64,000 nucleotides of DNA, from positions 668,909 to 732,908 of the forward strand of contig JAUJOD010000001.1 in assembly GCA_030447865.1 (NCBI GenBank), written 5' to 3'. This DNA is from Nocardioidaceae bacterium (GTDB lineage Bacteria > Actinomycetota > Actinomycetes > Propionibacteriales > Nocardioidaceae). Shown piece by piece: positions 10,925 to 20,015 of this stretch (position 1 is the stretch's first letter; each line of letters starts with the position of its first letter). The notes beneath the pieces were generated by a model. The model did no database searches. It saw nothing but the letters and a program-made list of their open reading frames with translations, and was not told where the DNA came from. The position numbers were made by a program, and so were the translations under genes.

Positions 10925-11725
10925 ATGCTTGGCGCCACCGTCGCCGATTCCACCGCACCACCACACGACCACTCCGTCGCAGCCCGCGCGGTTGACCTCC
11001 GCAAGGTGTACGGCGAGGGCGGCGCGGCGGTTGCGGCGCTCGACGGCGTGTCGGTCGACTTCGCAGCTGGGGAGTTCACCGCCGTCATGGGGCCGTCGGG
11101 GTCAGGCAAGTCCACGTTGATGCACTGCCTGGCTGCGCTCGACACCGCCACGTCCGGACAGGTGTTCCTCGGTGACACCGATATCACCAGGCTTGACGAC
11201 AAGCGGCTCACCACCCTGCGCCGCGACAAGATCGGCTTCGTCTTCCAGGCCTACAACCTCGTGCCGACCCTCACCGCGCAGGAGAACATCGAGCTGCCGC
11301 TGGCGATCGCCGGCCGCAAGCCCGATCGAGCGTGGTTCGACACGGTCGTCGACACAGTCGACCTGCGGTCCCGGCTCAGCCACCGGCCCAACGAGCTTTC
11401 TGGAGGGCAGCAGCAGCGGGTGGCCTGCGCCCGCGCATTGGTGTCGAGCCCCGACATCGTGTTCGCCGACGAGCCGACCGGAAACCTCGACAGCGCCGCC
11501 AGCGCGGAGGTCTTGAGCTTCCTGCGGCGCAGCGTCGACGAGCACCACCAGACGATCGTGATGGTGACGCACGACCCGATCGCGGCGGCGTACACCGACC
11601 GGGTGGTGTTCCTCGATGACGGCCGAGTCGTGGACGAGATTCGCGAGCCCACCGCCGACCGGGTGCTCGAGCAGATGAAGATGCTCAGCTCAGGTGCCGT
11701 AGCCGGTACCCCGGCAGAAGGCTGA
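10925..11725 (+). CDS. ABC transporter ATP-binding protein (MacB/LolD type)
   Basis: This 266-residue ATPase powers the FtsX-like permease encoded next. It has Walker A GPSGSGKST (about residues 58-66), a Q-loop in FVFQAYNLVPTLTAQEN, the signature LSGGQQQRVACARAL, Walker B IVFADEPTGNLDS and the H-loop VMVTHD. The AYNLVPTLTA and DEPTGNLDS wording is typical of the lipoprotein-release/MacB branch. The start ATG 10925 follows a GAGG about 8 bases upstream. Two bases separate its stop from the permease GTG, so the two are co-translated. Substrates of such actinobacterial pairs are usually unknown (antimicrobial peptides or lipoproteins). Confidence 0.93.
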   Translation: MLGATVADSTAPPHDHSVAARAVDLRKVYGEGGAAVAALDGVSVDFAAGEFTAVMGPSGSGKSTLMHCLAALDTATSGQVFLGDTDITRLDDKRLTTLRRDKIGFVFQAYNLVPTLTAQENIELPLAIAGRKPDRAWFDTVVDTVDLRSRLSHRPNELSGGQQQRVACARALVSSPDIVFADEPTGNLDSAASAEVLSFLRRSVDEHHQTIVMVTHDPIAAAYTDRVVFLDDGRVVDEIREPTADRVLEQMKMLSSGAVAGTPAEG

Positions 11726-11727
11726 GC

Positions 11728-14271
11728 GTGCTCCGCATCACTATGCGCAACCTGCTTGCGCGCAAGCTCAGACTGGTGCTGAGCGGTTTCGCCATCGTTC
11801 TCGGGGTGGCGTTTGTCGCGGGGTCGTTCATCTTCACCGACGCCATGAGCGGCGCTTTCTCGGGAATCATCAAGGGCACGACTGCCGACGTTGAGGTCGC
11901 CCCGAAGGGAGCGAACGACTTCGACTCGCTGCAGGACCGGCGCACAGTGCCCGCCGAAGTCGTCGACAAGCTGGCAGGGCTGACCGAGGCCCAGTCCGTC
12001 CACCCCTACAACCAGCAGCAGGGCGTGTACGTCATCGACCCCGACGGCGACCTGGTTGGGGGCAGCGGACCGCCAGGGCTGGCGTTCAACTACAGCGACA
12101 CCGTCGCCATCACCGGTGAACCGATCCTCAGCCTCACCGAGGGAGAACTGCCCAGCGGAACCAGTGAGATTGCGCTCGAGGAGTCGACCGCCGAAAGAGC
12201 GGGGTATGGGATCGGTGACGAGGTCGAGCTGGTGACCGCGGGTCGCGACCCCACGATGACGGCCACGTTGACCGGTCTCATGCGGTTCGGCTCAGCCGGT
12301 GGTCTTGGCGGGGCAACCCTCGTCATCTTCGACCCGGACGCGATGCAGGAGCTCTTCTTCACCGGCCAGGATGTCTACTCGGGTATCTCACTCACGGCCG
12401 CCGAGGGGGTCTCCCAAGAGGAACTTCGAGACGCCGCTCAGCCGCTCCTACCACCGGGGGTCCAGGCGCGCACCGGCGATGACGCGGCAGCGGCGAACGA
12501 GGCCGGGGTCCAGGAGATCTTGGGCTTCATCAACACATTCCTACTGGTGTTTGCCGGGGTGTCGTTGGTTGTCGGCACGTTCTTGATCATCAACACGTTC
12601 TCGATCCTCGTCGCACAACGCAGCCGTGAGCTCGCCCTGCTACGGGCACTGGGTGCCTCGAAAAGGCAGGTCAACCGGTCGGTACTGGCCGAGGCGCTAG
12701 CGGTCGGCTTGCTCGGTTCAACGATCGGTATCGCGGTGGGCTACCTGCTGGCATTGGGGTTGAAGGCACTGTTCGCGTTTTTCGGCCTCGACCTGAGCGG
12801 CGCAAGCTTCCCGATCACCCTCCGCACCGTGCTTGTGTCGTACGCCGTCGGGCTGGTGGTGACGATGATCGCCGCCTACCTCCCCGCGCGCCGCGCTGCC
12901 CGCATCGCGCCGGTCGCCGCGATGCGCGACGACGTCGCGTTGCCGGAGTCGTCGTTGCGGCGCAGGCTGATCGTCGGTGCGGTCATGGTGGTGGGCGGCG
13001 TTGGCTTGATGGCGCTCGGATTCGCCGGCGAAGGCGAGGGCGGCCTGGCGTTGATCGGCGCCGGCATGCTGGCCATCTTGATCGGTGTGGCGTTGATGTC
13101 GCCGGTTCTCGGCCGTCCGCTGATCTACGGTCTCGGGGCGATCTACCGGAGGGTCTTCGGCACCGTGGGTTCGTTGGCCACCCAGAACTCGATCCGCAAC
13201 CCCCGGCGTACGGCGGCGACGGCCAGCGCCTTGATGATCGGGCTGACGCTCGTCGCGTTGATGTCGATCCTTGGGCAGTCGGCGTCAGCGAGCACTGACA
13301 AGGCGATCCGGGAAAGTCTGACGTCCGAGTACGTCGTGTCGAACGTGGTCGGCGCACCCTTCAGTCCCAAGATCGCTGGGCAGATCAGGGAGCTCCCCGA
13401 GGTCGAAACGGTCGCCCAGTTCCGAACCGCGCAGGCAGAGGTCGACGGGAGTTTCGCCTTCGTCGGCGCCGTCGACCCGAACGGCTTTGCCGAAGCCTTC
13501 GACCTGCCGATCCCGGGGGCTGTCACCGCGTTGTTTCGACCGGGAACCGTTCTCGTCGAGGAGAGCACAGCCGACCGAGGCAAGTACGAGGTCGGCGACA
13601 CGATCCCGATGGAGTTTCAGGGCGGCACGGTCAAGCTCAAGCTGACCGCAACCTTCCCCCCTGGGGCTCTGCCGGCGAACTACCTGGTGACACCTGACAC
13701 CCTCATCAAGGGCGGCTTGGAGCCGCTCGACTCCATTCTTTTCATCACCAAGCAACCTGGCGCGGCCGACGCTGATCTGCGCGCAGCGGTCGAAAAGATC
13801 ACGAGCGAGATTCCCACCGTCACGCTGAAGAACCCGCAGGAGTTCGCCGCGGAGCAAAAGGAGCAGATCAACCTGTTTCTCTACCTGATCTATGCACTGC
13901 TCGGCCTGGCGGTAATCATCGCGGTGCTTGGCATCGTCAACACGCTGGCGCTGTCGGTGATCGAGCGGACCCGCGAAGTCGGCCTCCTGCGCGCCGTCGG
14001 GCTCAGCAGACGGCAGCTCCGCCGGATGGTGCGGCTCGAGTCGGTGGCGGTCGCCGTCCTCGGTGCCGTGCTGGGGGTGCTCATGGGCATCGCGTTTGGC
14101 GTCGCGCTGCAGCGGGCCATCGCCGACCAGGGCATCGACGTGCTGTCGATCCCGTGGCTGCGGCTGGCGGTGTTCGTCGTGTTGGCGGCCTTGGTTGGCG
14201 TGTTGGCGGCGGTACTGCCCGCCCGGCGAGCTGCCCGGCTTAACGTGCTGCGAGCGATCACCACCGAGTAG
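11728..14271 (+). CDS. FtsX-like ABC permease with two MacB-type domains
   Basis: This is an 847-residue integral membrane permease. After the first helix (LVLSGFAIVLGVAFVAGSF) comes a large extracytoplasmic MacB_PCD-like domain, then an FtsX core with the motif RSRELALLRALGASKRQV (about residues 295-312), a central pair of helices, a second extracytoplasmic domain, and a second FtsX core with ERTREVGLLRAVGLSRRQLR near the C-terminus. This duplicated layout is common in Gram-positive exporters. GTG 11728 starts 2 bases after the ATPase stop. Partner: the preceding ATP-binding protein. No regulator lies next to it. Confidence 0.92.
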   Translation: MLRITMRNLLARKLRLVLSGFAIVLGVAFVAGSFIFTDAMSGAFSGIIKGTTADVEVAPKGANDFDSLQDRRTVPAEVVDKLAGLTEAQSVHPYNQQQGVYVIDPDGDLVGGSGPPGLAFNYSDTVAITGEPILSLTEGELPSGTSEIALEESTAERAGYGIGDEVELVTAGRDPTMTATLTGLMRFGSAGGLGGATLVIFDPDAMQELFFTGQDVYSGISLTAAEGVSQEELRDAAQPLLPPGVQARTGDDAAAANEAGVQEILGFINTFLLVFAGVSLVVGTFLIINTFSILVAQRSRELALLRALGASKRQVNRSVLAEALAVGLLGSTIGIAVGYLLALGLKALFAFFGLDLSGASFPITLRTVLVSYAVGLVVTMIAAYLPARRAARIAPVAAMRDDVALPESSLRRRLIVGAVMVVGGVGLMALGFAGEGEGGLALIGAGMLAILIGVALMSPVLGRPLIYGLGAIYRRVFGTVGSLATQNSIRNPRRTAATASALMIGLTLVALMSILGQSASASTDKAIRESLTSEYVVSNVVGAPFSPKIAGQIRELPEVETVAQFRTAQAEVDGSFAFVGAVDPNGFAEAFDLPIPGAVTALFRPGTVLVEESTADRGKYEVGDTIPMEFQGGTVKLKLTATFPPGALPANYLVTPDTLIKGGLEPLDSILFITKQPGAADADLRAAVEKITSEIPTVTLKNPQEFAAEQKEQINLFLYLIYALLGLAVIIAVLGIVNTLALSVIERTREVGLLRAVGLSRRQLRRMVRLESVAVAVLGAVLGVLMGIAFGVALQRAIADQGIDVLSIPWLRLAVFVVLAALVGVLAAVLPARRAARLNVLRAITTE

Positions 14272-14301
14272 GCGAGCCGCGCCTCGGTTCGCCGGCACGA
14301 G

Positions 14302-14345
14302 GATCCGACGCTGAGCGCGCTATGGCGTACTAGCCGTCGGATCTT
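14302..14345 (+). terminator. Possible terminator after the ABC exporter operon
   Basis: GATCCGACGCT (14302-14312) can pair with AGCCGTCGGATC (14332-14343, one bulged base), followed by a short T run. The loop is long (about 19 bases) and can itself fold, so this is a weak candidate for separating the exporter from the rpsF operon. Confidence 0.35.
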
Positions 14346-14497
14346 TGCGCGCGGCGACGTGGCGGCGGGGCTGTGGACAACGATTTCCGCGGTACGTCGA
14401 CCCGCTGCTAGCCTGGCTGCGTTGGTCCGGCAAGACGCCGGGTCGCGCCACGCGAAACCTGCGCCGCCGACGCTGCAGATCGACGTACCAGACGAAG

Positions 14498-14552
14498 CGT
14501 GACCTCCTGTCACGGAACGACCGTGACCGCCCGAGTCCACAGGAGGTGGATG
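14498..14552 (+). promoter_or_regulatory. Structured rpsF leader with the Shine-Dalgarno in a hairpin loop
   Basis: CGTGAC (14498-14503) can pair with GTCACG (14509-14514), which could alternatively pair with the CGTGAC at 14522-14527. Just before rpsF, TCCAC (14536-14540) and GTGGA (14546-14550) form a hairpin whose loop holds AGGAG of the ribosome binding site. rpsF operons in many bacteria carry a leader bound by the S6:S18 complex. I cannot show that this is that motif, but an autoregulatory RNA is a fair reading. Confidence 0.4.
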
Positions 14553-14558
14553 TTCCGC

Positions 14559-14849
14559 ATGCGTAACTACGAGCTCATGGTCATCCTCGACCCCGACCTC
14601 GAGGAGCGCACGGTGGCCCCGTCGCTCGACCAGTACCTCAACCTCGTCCGTCAAGACGGTGGCAGCGTCGAGTCAGTCGACGTCTGGGGCCGTCGGCGAC
14701 TGGCGTACGAAGTCGACAAGAAGAACGAAGGCATCTACGCCGTCGTCACGTTGTCGGCGGAGCCCGCTACGGTCAAGGAGCTTGATCGCCAACTCGGTCT
14801 CAACGAGTCGGTCATGCGCACCAAGGTCCTCCGACCAGATGCTCAGTGA
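14559..14849 (+). CDS. rpsF: 30S ribosomal protein S6
   Basis: This is a 96-residue S6 protein of the small subunit, which pairs with S18 on the platform. The sequence [27 protein letters not shown] through [18 protein letters not shown] and [14 protein letters not shown] is a clear match to actinobacterial S6. I chose ATG 14559 because homologues start MR-YE. An in-frame ATG at 14550 lies only 3 bases from AGGAGG, while 14559 is 12 bases from it, so initiation spacing is unusual either way. It is the first gene of the rpsF-ssb-rpsR-rplI operon. Confidence 0.95.
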   Translation: MRNYELMVILDPDLEERTVAPSLDQYLNLVRQDGGSVESVDVWGRRRLAYEVDKKNEGIYAVVTLSAEPATVKELDRQLGLNESVMRTKVLRPDAQ

Positions 14850-14921
14850 TCACCCGATCAGTGAGCTGAAGACCGATTCCCCCGGTCGTTCCCAGAACTG
14901 ACCTACTTGGGAGGCTGTCCT

Positions 14922-15446
14922 ATGGCAGGCGAAACCACTATCACGATCATCGGCAACCTTGTCGACGATCCCGACCTACGCTTCACCCCTTCTGGAGCTG
15001 CGGTCGCCAACTTCCGCATTGCGTCCACCCCCCGCACGTTCGACAAGCAGGCGAACGAGTGGAAGGACGCCGAGACGCTGTTCTTGAGCTGCGCGGTGTG
15101 GCGGCAGGCGGCGGAGAACGTCGCCGAGTCCCTGCAGCGTGGCATGCGGGTCATCGTCACCGGGCGGCTCAAGTCGCGCAGCTACGAGACGCGCGAGGGC
15201 GAGAAGCGCACCGTCTTCGAGATCGACGTCGACGAGGTCGGCCCGAGCCTCAAGAACGCCACCGCCAAGGTGACCAAGGCAAGCCGCTCCGGCGGTGACA
15301 GCAGCGGCTCGAGCTACGGCGGGAGCTCAGGCGGCGGCAACACCAACGACCCGTGGGCCGCGCCGGCTGTGGTTGGCGGTTCACAGAGCGGCAATGACCC
15401 GTGGGCAGCACAGTCCAGCGGAGCTTCGGACGAGCCGCCGTTCTAG
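14922..15446 (+). CDS. ssb: Single-stranded DNA-binding protein
   Basis: This 174-residue SSB coats single-stranded DNA during replication and repair. The N-terminal OB fold covers about residues 1-110 ([46 protein letters not shown]), followed by a Gly/Ser-rich linker with a repeated NDPWAA motif and the acidic tip DEPPF, which recruits partner proteins. The start is ATG 14922 with GGGAGG 8 bases upstream. It sits between rpsF and rpsR as in most actinobacteria. Confidence 0.96.
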   Translation: MAGETTITIIGNLVDDPDLRFTPSGAAVANFRIASTPRTFDKQANEWKDAETLFLSCAVWRQAAENVAESLQRGMRVIVTGRLKSRSYETREGEKRTVFEIDVDEVGPSLKNATAKVTKASRSGGDSSGSSYGGSSGGGNTNDPWAAPAVVGGSQSGNDPWAAQSSGASDEPPF

Positions 15447-15561
15447 CCGGTGGGCGGGCTGCCCCTTTCGGTGGCTGGGCTCGTCGAGATAAGTCATAAC
15501 TGCACAGCACACAACCAGACCATTCCGGCGTTCGCCGGGCTCATGACAAAGGAGCACCACA

Positions 15562-15798
15562 ATGGCCAAACCAGTTGTGCGCAAGCCGAAGAAGAAGGTT
15601 TGCGCTTTCTGTAAGGACAAAGCCACCTCGGTCGACTACAAGGACACCGCCTTGTTGCGCAAGTTCATCTCCGACCGCGGCAAGATCCGCGCCCGCCGGG
15701 TGACCGGCAACTGCGTACAGCACCAGCGGAAGGTTGCCATCGCGGTAAAGAACGCCCGCGAGATGGCCCTGCTGCCTTACACCTCGACCGCCCGCTGA
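15562..15798 (+). CDS. rpsR: 30S ribosomal protein S18, cysteine-containing form
   Basis: This 78-residue S18 has the core [32 protein letters not shown]. It is the zinc-type (C+) form, with CAFC near residues 14-17 and C/H in NCVQHQ. Actinobacteria often carry a second, cysteine-free copy elsewhere for zinc limitation. The ATG at 15562 has AAAGGAG upstream. It lies 115 bases after ssb and 14 bases before rplI. Confidence 0.96.
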   Translation: MAKPVVRKPKKKVCAFCKDKATSVDYKDTALLRKFISDRGKIRARRVTGNCVQHQRKVAIAVKNAREMALLPYTSTAR

Positions 15799-15812
15799 GA
15801 GGGGACGACGCC

Positions 15813-16262
15813 ATGAAGCTCATCTTGACGCAAGAAGTCTCCAACCTCGGCGCGCCGGGCGACGTGGTCGAGGTCAAGGACGGCTACGGCCGCAACTACC
15901 TCATGCCGCGCGGTTTCGCGATCCGGTGGACTCGCGGCGCCGAGAAGCAGATCGACTCGATCAAGAAGGCGCGGTCGGTCCGTGAGGTCAACGATCTGGG
16001 TCGCGCCCAGGAGATCAAGGCCCAGCTCGAGGAGCTGCAGGTCTCGGTGCCTGCCCAGGCCGGCGGCAGCGGCCGCCTGTTCGGTGCGGTAACGGTGTCT
16101 GACATCGTCTCCGCGGTGAAGAGCTCTGGTGGCCCCGACATCGACAAACGCCGCATCTTCCTCGGCAAGCCGATCAAGTCCCTGGGTTCCCACCAGGTGA
16201 CGGTCAAGGTCCACGACGAGGTCTCCGCCACGGTCAACCTCGAGGTCGTCCCCTCCTCCTGA
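15813..16262 (+). CDS. rplI: 50S ribosomal protein L9
   Basis: This 149-residue L9 binds 23S rRNA at the base of the L1 stalk. The N-terminal domain [36 protein letters not shown] is diagnostic, followed by the long connecting helix and C-terminal domain ending in [16 protein letters not shown]. It is the last gene of the operon, starting 14 bases after rpsR. No strong terminator is visible in the 77 bases before the convergent gene. Confidence 0.96.
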   Translation: MKLILTQEVSNLGAPGDVVEVKDGYGRNYLMPRGFAIRWTRGAEKQIDSIKKARSVREVNDLGRAQEIKAQLEELQVSVPAQAGGSGRLFGAVTVSDIVSAVKSSGGPDIDKRRIFLGKPIKSLGSHQVTVKVHDEVSATVNLEVVPSS

Positions 16263-16339
16263 CCGCAGGGGCTTTCACGATCGGCCCACCGCCGGCGAGC
16301 CGCAACGGTGCAGGGGTGTGTCTTCGCTGCCCAAGCCGA

Positions 16340-16891
16340 CTATCCGGCGAGTTGCGTGTCCTGGGTGGTCTCCAGGTACTCCCGGTCGGAGCGGGAAAAG
16401 AGCAGGTAGATGAGCCAGCCCAGCAACGCCAGTACGGCGAGCGCACCGATCAAGACGAGCGCAAACCCCGGCTCGCCCGTCACGTCGACTGTCTGGCCAC
16501 CGGTGGCGAGCAGCCCGACCACCGACAACGCAGTCAGCGTCGCGTGCGCCCAGCGGATCTGCTGAGCGGCTCTCGCTGTCCCAGCATCACCTGCCTGCGC
16601 AGCACGCCGCAGTAAGCCTGTGCACACAGCGAAGACGAAAACGCCAACCGTGATCGCCTCGAGGGCGACCAGCACTGCGTCCGCACCTAGGTAGATCGCA
16701 AGGTTGACCAGTACCCCAGCACCGGCCGCTGTCCTCGCCACCGCGAAGGCTGCGTGCAGGGTTTGCAGCCTCGACATAGCGACTACAGCCAGCACCCAGC
16801 CGATGAGGTCAGGGATGACGTCGACGCCATCGATTCGGATGTCGACGAAAACGAGGAGCAGACCCCATCCGGCCAACCGCAGCGGCTGCAT
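16340..16891 (-). CDS. Five-helix membrane protein of unknown function
   Basis: This 183-residue hydrophobic protein has about five predicted membrane helices: an N-terminal pair around IDGVDVIPDLIGWVLAVVAM, then segments near residues 50-70, 72-95, 125-145 and 155-175. I do not recognise a characterised family with certainty. The opening MQPLRLAGWGLLLVFVDIRI with a conserved DxIPDxIGW pattern is seen in small actinobacterial membrane proteins. The frame stays open to 16960, but that would run into the hairpin terminator at 16961-16990, so the ATG at 16891 is preferred. Confidence 0.65.
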   Translation of the reverse strand: MQPLRLAGWGLLLVFVDIRIDGVDVIPDLIGWVLAVVAMSRLQTLHAAFAVARTAAGAGVLVNLAIYLGADAVLVALEAITVGVFVFAVCTGLLRRAAQAGDAGTARAAQQIRWAHATLTALSVVGLLATGGQTVDVTGEPGFALVLIGALAVLALLGWLIYLLFSRSDREYLETTQDTQLAG

Positions 16892-16960
16892 GCTGCCTGA
16901 CCATAGTCGCCGCGGCTCCTTGGACGAGCAGCGCGAGAGGCAACCGCCTGGAAATGCCAA

Positions 16961-16990
16961 GCACCTCCCCTCCGGGTGGAGGGGAGGTGC
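16961..16990 (-). terminator. Strong GC-rich hairpin after the choice-of-anchor gene
   Basis: A perfect 13-bp stem pairs 16961-16973 with 16978-16990, with a 4-base loop (GGGT). It lies 20 bases past the stop of the leftward gene ending at 17010. There is only a short T run after it, which is common for actinobacterial terminators. Confidence 0.8.
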
Positions 16991-17009
16991 CGACCGATGG
17001 GCGTGTGCG

Positions 17010-18275
17010 TCAGCCTCGCTTGATCGCCAGCTTCGCCCGACCGAGGTGGACGATGGTGTCGTCCCTCAGATCCTTGGGGGTGCCGTTGAAGAGCTGGACG
17101 GTCACGGCGGTGACGTTGATGCCGATAGGCGTCTTCTGGACCGTCTTGAGGATGAACGTACCTACCCCTGCGACGTTCCGTGACTGGCCGGGAGCCGGCA
17201 TTGAGATCGGCTCGCCGTTGACAAGGATCTCGCCGACGCCTGTTCCGTTGGCGTTGCGGAACACGTCGCCATCCGCCTGGCGGGTGACGTTGGCTCGCGC
17301 CTCGATGTTGCGGAACTGCAGCGCCGGGCTGAAGCCGGCCCTGTCGACGACGCTTCGGGTGTATCCGGTAGCGGATCTGGTGGCGAGCTGCTCACCCTTG
17401 ACGGCCGAGTAGCGGGCGCCGATGAAGCCGAAGGCGGTGTCGAGCCTGCCGGTTCGGGTGTCCACTACCTCCCCACGCGTACCTGGGCATGGCATGGGCT
17501 GCAGCGCACCCCTCCCGAGGGCCGCGATGTTTCCCGTGCGGGCGTCTGAGCCCCAAGCAGATCCCCGGAAGAGGCCGCCCTCGATGTTGCCGTCGATGCG
17601 CGCGAACGCCCGTCCGACCTTCTCGACCGTGCCGTCATCCGCAACGAACTTCAGCACGTTGACTCCGCCGACGGCGCTGACGGCGTTGGCATTACCGACC
17701 TGGAAGTTGACGTACAGGGTGCCGGAACCCGGCACCGGAATCGCGGTCTCCTGCTCGCCGATCGGCACCGCGACCGGGGCGCCACCGATGGTCAACGTAC
17801 CGAGGGTCGACGTCGTGTCGACGTGGAAACCGGAAGCGTCGTGGTAGCTCTTCACCAGCCCGGTCAGGTTGGTGAAGGCGATCTCTCCCCCGCCGAGGGT
17901 GCCGTCACTGATGGTGACGCGTGACGTCACGGCGGTCTGAGTGTCCGTCGCTGCGGTGAAGTTACGGGTGCGGACGTTCTGGAGCGCAACGCCGTCCCCG
18001 TCGCCCACCCGTTCGATGAAGTTTGCGTTGCTCCGCGGCACGTACCGCGTGCAGGGGAGGACCGAGAGCGCCGTCGCTCCGGATCTGGCGTTGTCGTTGC
18101 CCGTGGTCTTGGAACCGTAGGATGACGCGTCGAAACCGAAGTCGGTGAGCGTGCCCTGAGGGGCTGCCTGCGCAGGGAGCGCAGCGGCTGTGACGAGCCC
18201 CGCGCCGGCGAGGCCAGCAGTGGCCACCGCCACCACGGCACGTCGCCAGAGGCGATTTGAGCGAGTTGTTGACAC
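17010..18275 (-). CDS. Secreted choice-of-anchor P family protein
   Basis: This 421-residue exported protein has a Sec signal peptide: RRAVVAVATAGLAGAGLVTAAALPAQA, with cleavage likely after AQA near residue 37. The mature part is beta-rich and repetitive, with two similar halves (GxxxxxLxNVRTRNFT and LQFRNIEARANVTR) and two cysteine-containing segments. It matches the actinobacterial choice-of-anchor P group. No enzyme motif, sortase signal or membrane anchor is visible. The start GTG 18275 has AGAGG upstream. A strong hairpin terminator follows at 16961-16990 and a palindrome lies upstream at 18336-18353. The function is probably at the cell surface and is otherwise unknown. Confidence 0.8.
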   Translation of the reverse strand: MSTTRSNRLWRRAVVAVATAGLAGAGLVTAAALPAQAAPQGTLTDFGFDASSYGSKTTGNDNARSGATALSVLPCTRYVPRSNANFIERVGDGDGVALQNVRTRNFTAATDTQTAVTSRVTISDGTLGGGEIAFTNLTGLVKSYHDASGFHVDTTSTLGTLTIGGAPVAVPIGEQETAIPVPGSGTLYVNFQVGNANAVSAVGGVNVLKFVADDGTVEKVGRAFARIDGNIEGGLFRGSAWGSDARTGNIAALGRGALQPMPCPGTRGEVVDTRTGRLDTAFGFIGARYSAVKGEQLATRSATGYTRSVVDRAGFSPALQFRNIEARANVTRQADGDVFRNANGTGVGEILVNGEPISMPAPGQSRNVAGVGTFILKTVQKTPIGINVTAVTVQLFNGTPKDLRDDTIVHLGRAKLAIKRG

Positions 18276-18335
18276 GGAGAACCTCTTGACAGTAAGTGAC
18301 CGGAAAGTCCCAGTCTATCTTACTCAGAGTGATTA

Positions 18336-18353
18336 GTTACTACGGAAAGTAAC
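18336..18353 (-). promoter_or_regulatory. Palindrome GTTACT-N6-AGTAAC upstream of the secreted protein gene
   Basis: This perfect 6+6 inverted repeat lies about 60 bases upstream of the GTG at 18275. Further AGTAA/TTACT half-sites are near 18291 and 18320. Reading leftwards, TAAGAT (18316-18321) could serve as a -10 box. A regulator-binding site is likely. The regulator is not in this window. Confidence 0.45.
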
Positions 18354-18374
18354 AGCCCATTGGGCGACACTGGG

Positions 18375-19763
18375 TTAGCTTCCGGGTGCCGTTGAGCTGC
18401 CGACAGCGGGTACCGAACCCAGCAGCAGCCACGCGTCGCTGCGCTCACGCCACAGCAAAGTGGCCATCCGCACGACCATGAAGCCGGTGAAGGCCCACCA
18501 CAGCGCGGTCAAGCCACCACCGAGCCAGCCGACAGCGAGCGCCATCGGCGCGAACGCCATGAGGTTCACCACGCCGGCCCATGCCAGGTACCGACCGTCC
18601 CCTGCACCGATCAGCACGCCGTCGAGCACGAACACGATGCCGGCGACCGGTTGGTGCAGCGCCGCCACGAGCAGCACCGCCGACAGCAGCCGCTGAACGT
18701 CGGCGTCCGGAGTGAACAGCGGTACGACGAGTGGCCGCGTTACCAGCAGCAGCGCGCCGAGCGCCACTCCCGCGACGACGCCCCACCACATCATCCGTCG
18801 AGTGGCCGCTCGGGTGCCCGCCGCGTCGCTGGCGCCGAGCAGCCGCCCGGTGATGGCCTGACCGGCGATGGCGATCGCGTCGAGGGCGAAGGCGAGGAAC
18901 GTCCAGACGGTGAACGCGACCTGGTGGGCGGCGACCGAGGTGGTTGATATGCCGGCGGCGACGTACGTCGTCAGCAGCAGCGCCGCCCGCAGGGTCAGCG
19001 TGCGCACGATCAGCGGCACCCCTACTCGCCAGGCTGCGCGGACGCCGGGCGCGTGCGGCGCCAGCGAGGCGTCGTACGCCCGAGCCCCGCGGACCACCAC
19101 GACGACGAGGGCGAGAGCGGCGAGTCCCTGGGCGAGCAGGGTGCCGCCGGCCGACCCGGCGATGCCCCAGCCGAAGCCGTAGACGAACAGCAGGTTGAGA
19201 GCGATGTTGGCGAGGTTGGCTGCCACGGCGACCGCCAGCGGCGTACGGGTGTCCTGCAGCCCGCGCAGCACGCCGGTCGCGGCGAACATGAGCAGCAGCG
19301 CGGGGATGCCGCAGGCGGCGATGCGCAGGTAGGTGAGGGCGAATGCCCGCACGTCGGGGTCAGGCCTGAAGGCGTCGACGAGCACCGGGGCGAACGCGAC
19401 GGTGAGGACGCCCACCAGGGCCCCAATGAGCAGGGCGAGCCACAACCCGTCGATGCCGACGGCAAGGGCGGCACGGCGGTCGCCGGCGCCGAGGTTGCGA
19501 GCAACCGTCGAGGTGGTGCCGTAGGCGAGGAAGATGAACAGCCCGATGGCGGTCTGCACGACGACTCCGGCGATCCCCAGTGCGGCCAGCTCCGGGGTGC
19601 CGAGGTGCCCGACGATGGCGGCGTCGGCCAGCAGGAACAGCGGCTCCGAGATCAGCGCAGCGAACGCGGGGACCGCCAGCCGGGCGATCTCCCGGTCGAG
19701 GGCACGCTTCTCTGCTCGGATCAGCGCGGGCGCCGTAGTCTCAGCAGCGGGACGGGAAGGCAT
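18375..19763 (-). CDS. MATE family efflux transporter (DinF-like)
   Basis: This is a 462-residue, twelve-helix multidrug and toxic compound exporter that uses an ion gradient. Typical features are EIARLAVPAFAALISEPLFLLADAAIVGHLGTPELAALG at the N-terminus, GTTSTVARNLGAGDRRAAL after helix 2, and the internal duplication with GRLLGASDAAGTR in the second half. The frame is open to 19931, but the ATG at 19763 gives the family length. It stands alone and divergent from dnaB. The substrate is unknown. Confidence 0.9.
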   Translation of the reverse strand: MPSRPAAETTAPALIRAEKRALDREIARLAVPAFAALISEPLFLLADAAIVGHLGTPELAALGIAGVVVQTAIGLFIFLAYGTTSTVARNLGAGDRRAALAVGIDGLWLALLIGALVGVLTVAFAPVLVDAFRPDPDVRAFALTYLRIAACGIPALLLMFAATGVLRGLQDTRTPLAVAVAANLANIALNLLFVYGFGWGIAGSAGGTLLAQGLAALALVVVVVRGARAYDASLAPHAPGVRAAWRVGVPLIVRTLTLRAALLLTTYVAAGISTTSVAAHQVAFTVWTFLAFALDAIAIAGQAITGRLLGASDAAGTRAATRRMMWWGVVAGVALGALLLVTRPLVVPLFTPDADVQRLLSAVLLVAALHQPVAGIVFVLDGVLIGAGDGRYLAWAGVVNLMAFAPMALAVGWLGGGLTALWWAFTGFMVVRMATLLWRERSDAWLLLGSVPAVGSSTAPGS

Positions 19764-19776
19764 CGGCGCCCATTTT

Positions 19777-19932
19777 CGTGGACAACTTTCTTTCCTCCAC
19801 AGTTGGGTGCGCTTGATGGAGCAGGTCAGTCCCACTGCAGAGGGACAACGAAACCCGTCGTCCACAGGTGTATACCCAGGCTGTGCACATCGGCCGCTCC
19901 GCGTGCCCACAGGTGGGTGGCAGCCGTCCACA
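19777..19932. promoter_or_regulatory. Cluster of DnaA-box-like sites upstream of dnaB
   Basis: The 306-base gap between the MATE gene and dnaB has no gene but is rich in TCCACA. TTGTCCACG on the minus strand (19777-19785) and TCGTCCACA (19858-19866) match 8 of 9 positions of the actinobacterial DnaA box TTGTCCACA, and CCGTCCACA (19924-19932) matches 7 of 9. Several further partial copies are present. DnaA control of dnaB expression is possible. Confidence 0.4.
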
Positions 19933-20015
19933 GCGGCTGTGTACGCCGCTCTTCCCAGCGGCTAGCGGCGCCCGTAGCGTCGCGACCGGCCGACAGCACC
20001 GAGGTTTGTCGGCGG

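Noticed and set aside
14372-14380. Perfect DnaA box (TTGTCCACA, minus strand) before rpsF
   Set aside because: A single box. Isolated copies also occur elsewhere (for example 29432-29440), so no origin or regulation can be claimed.
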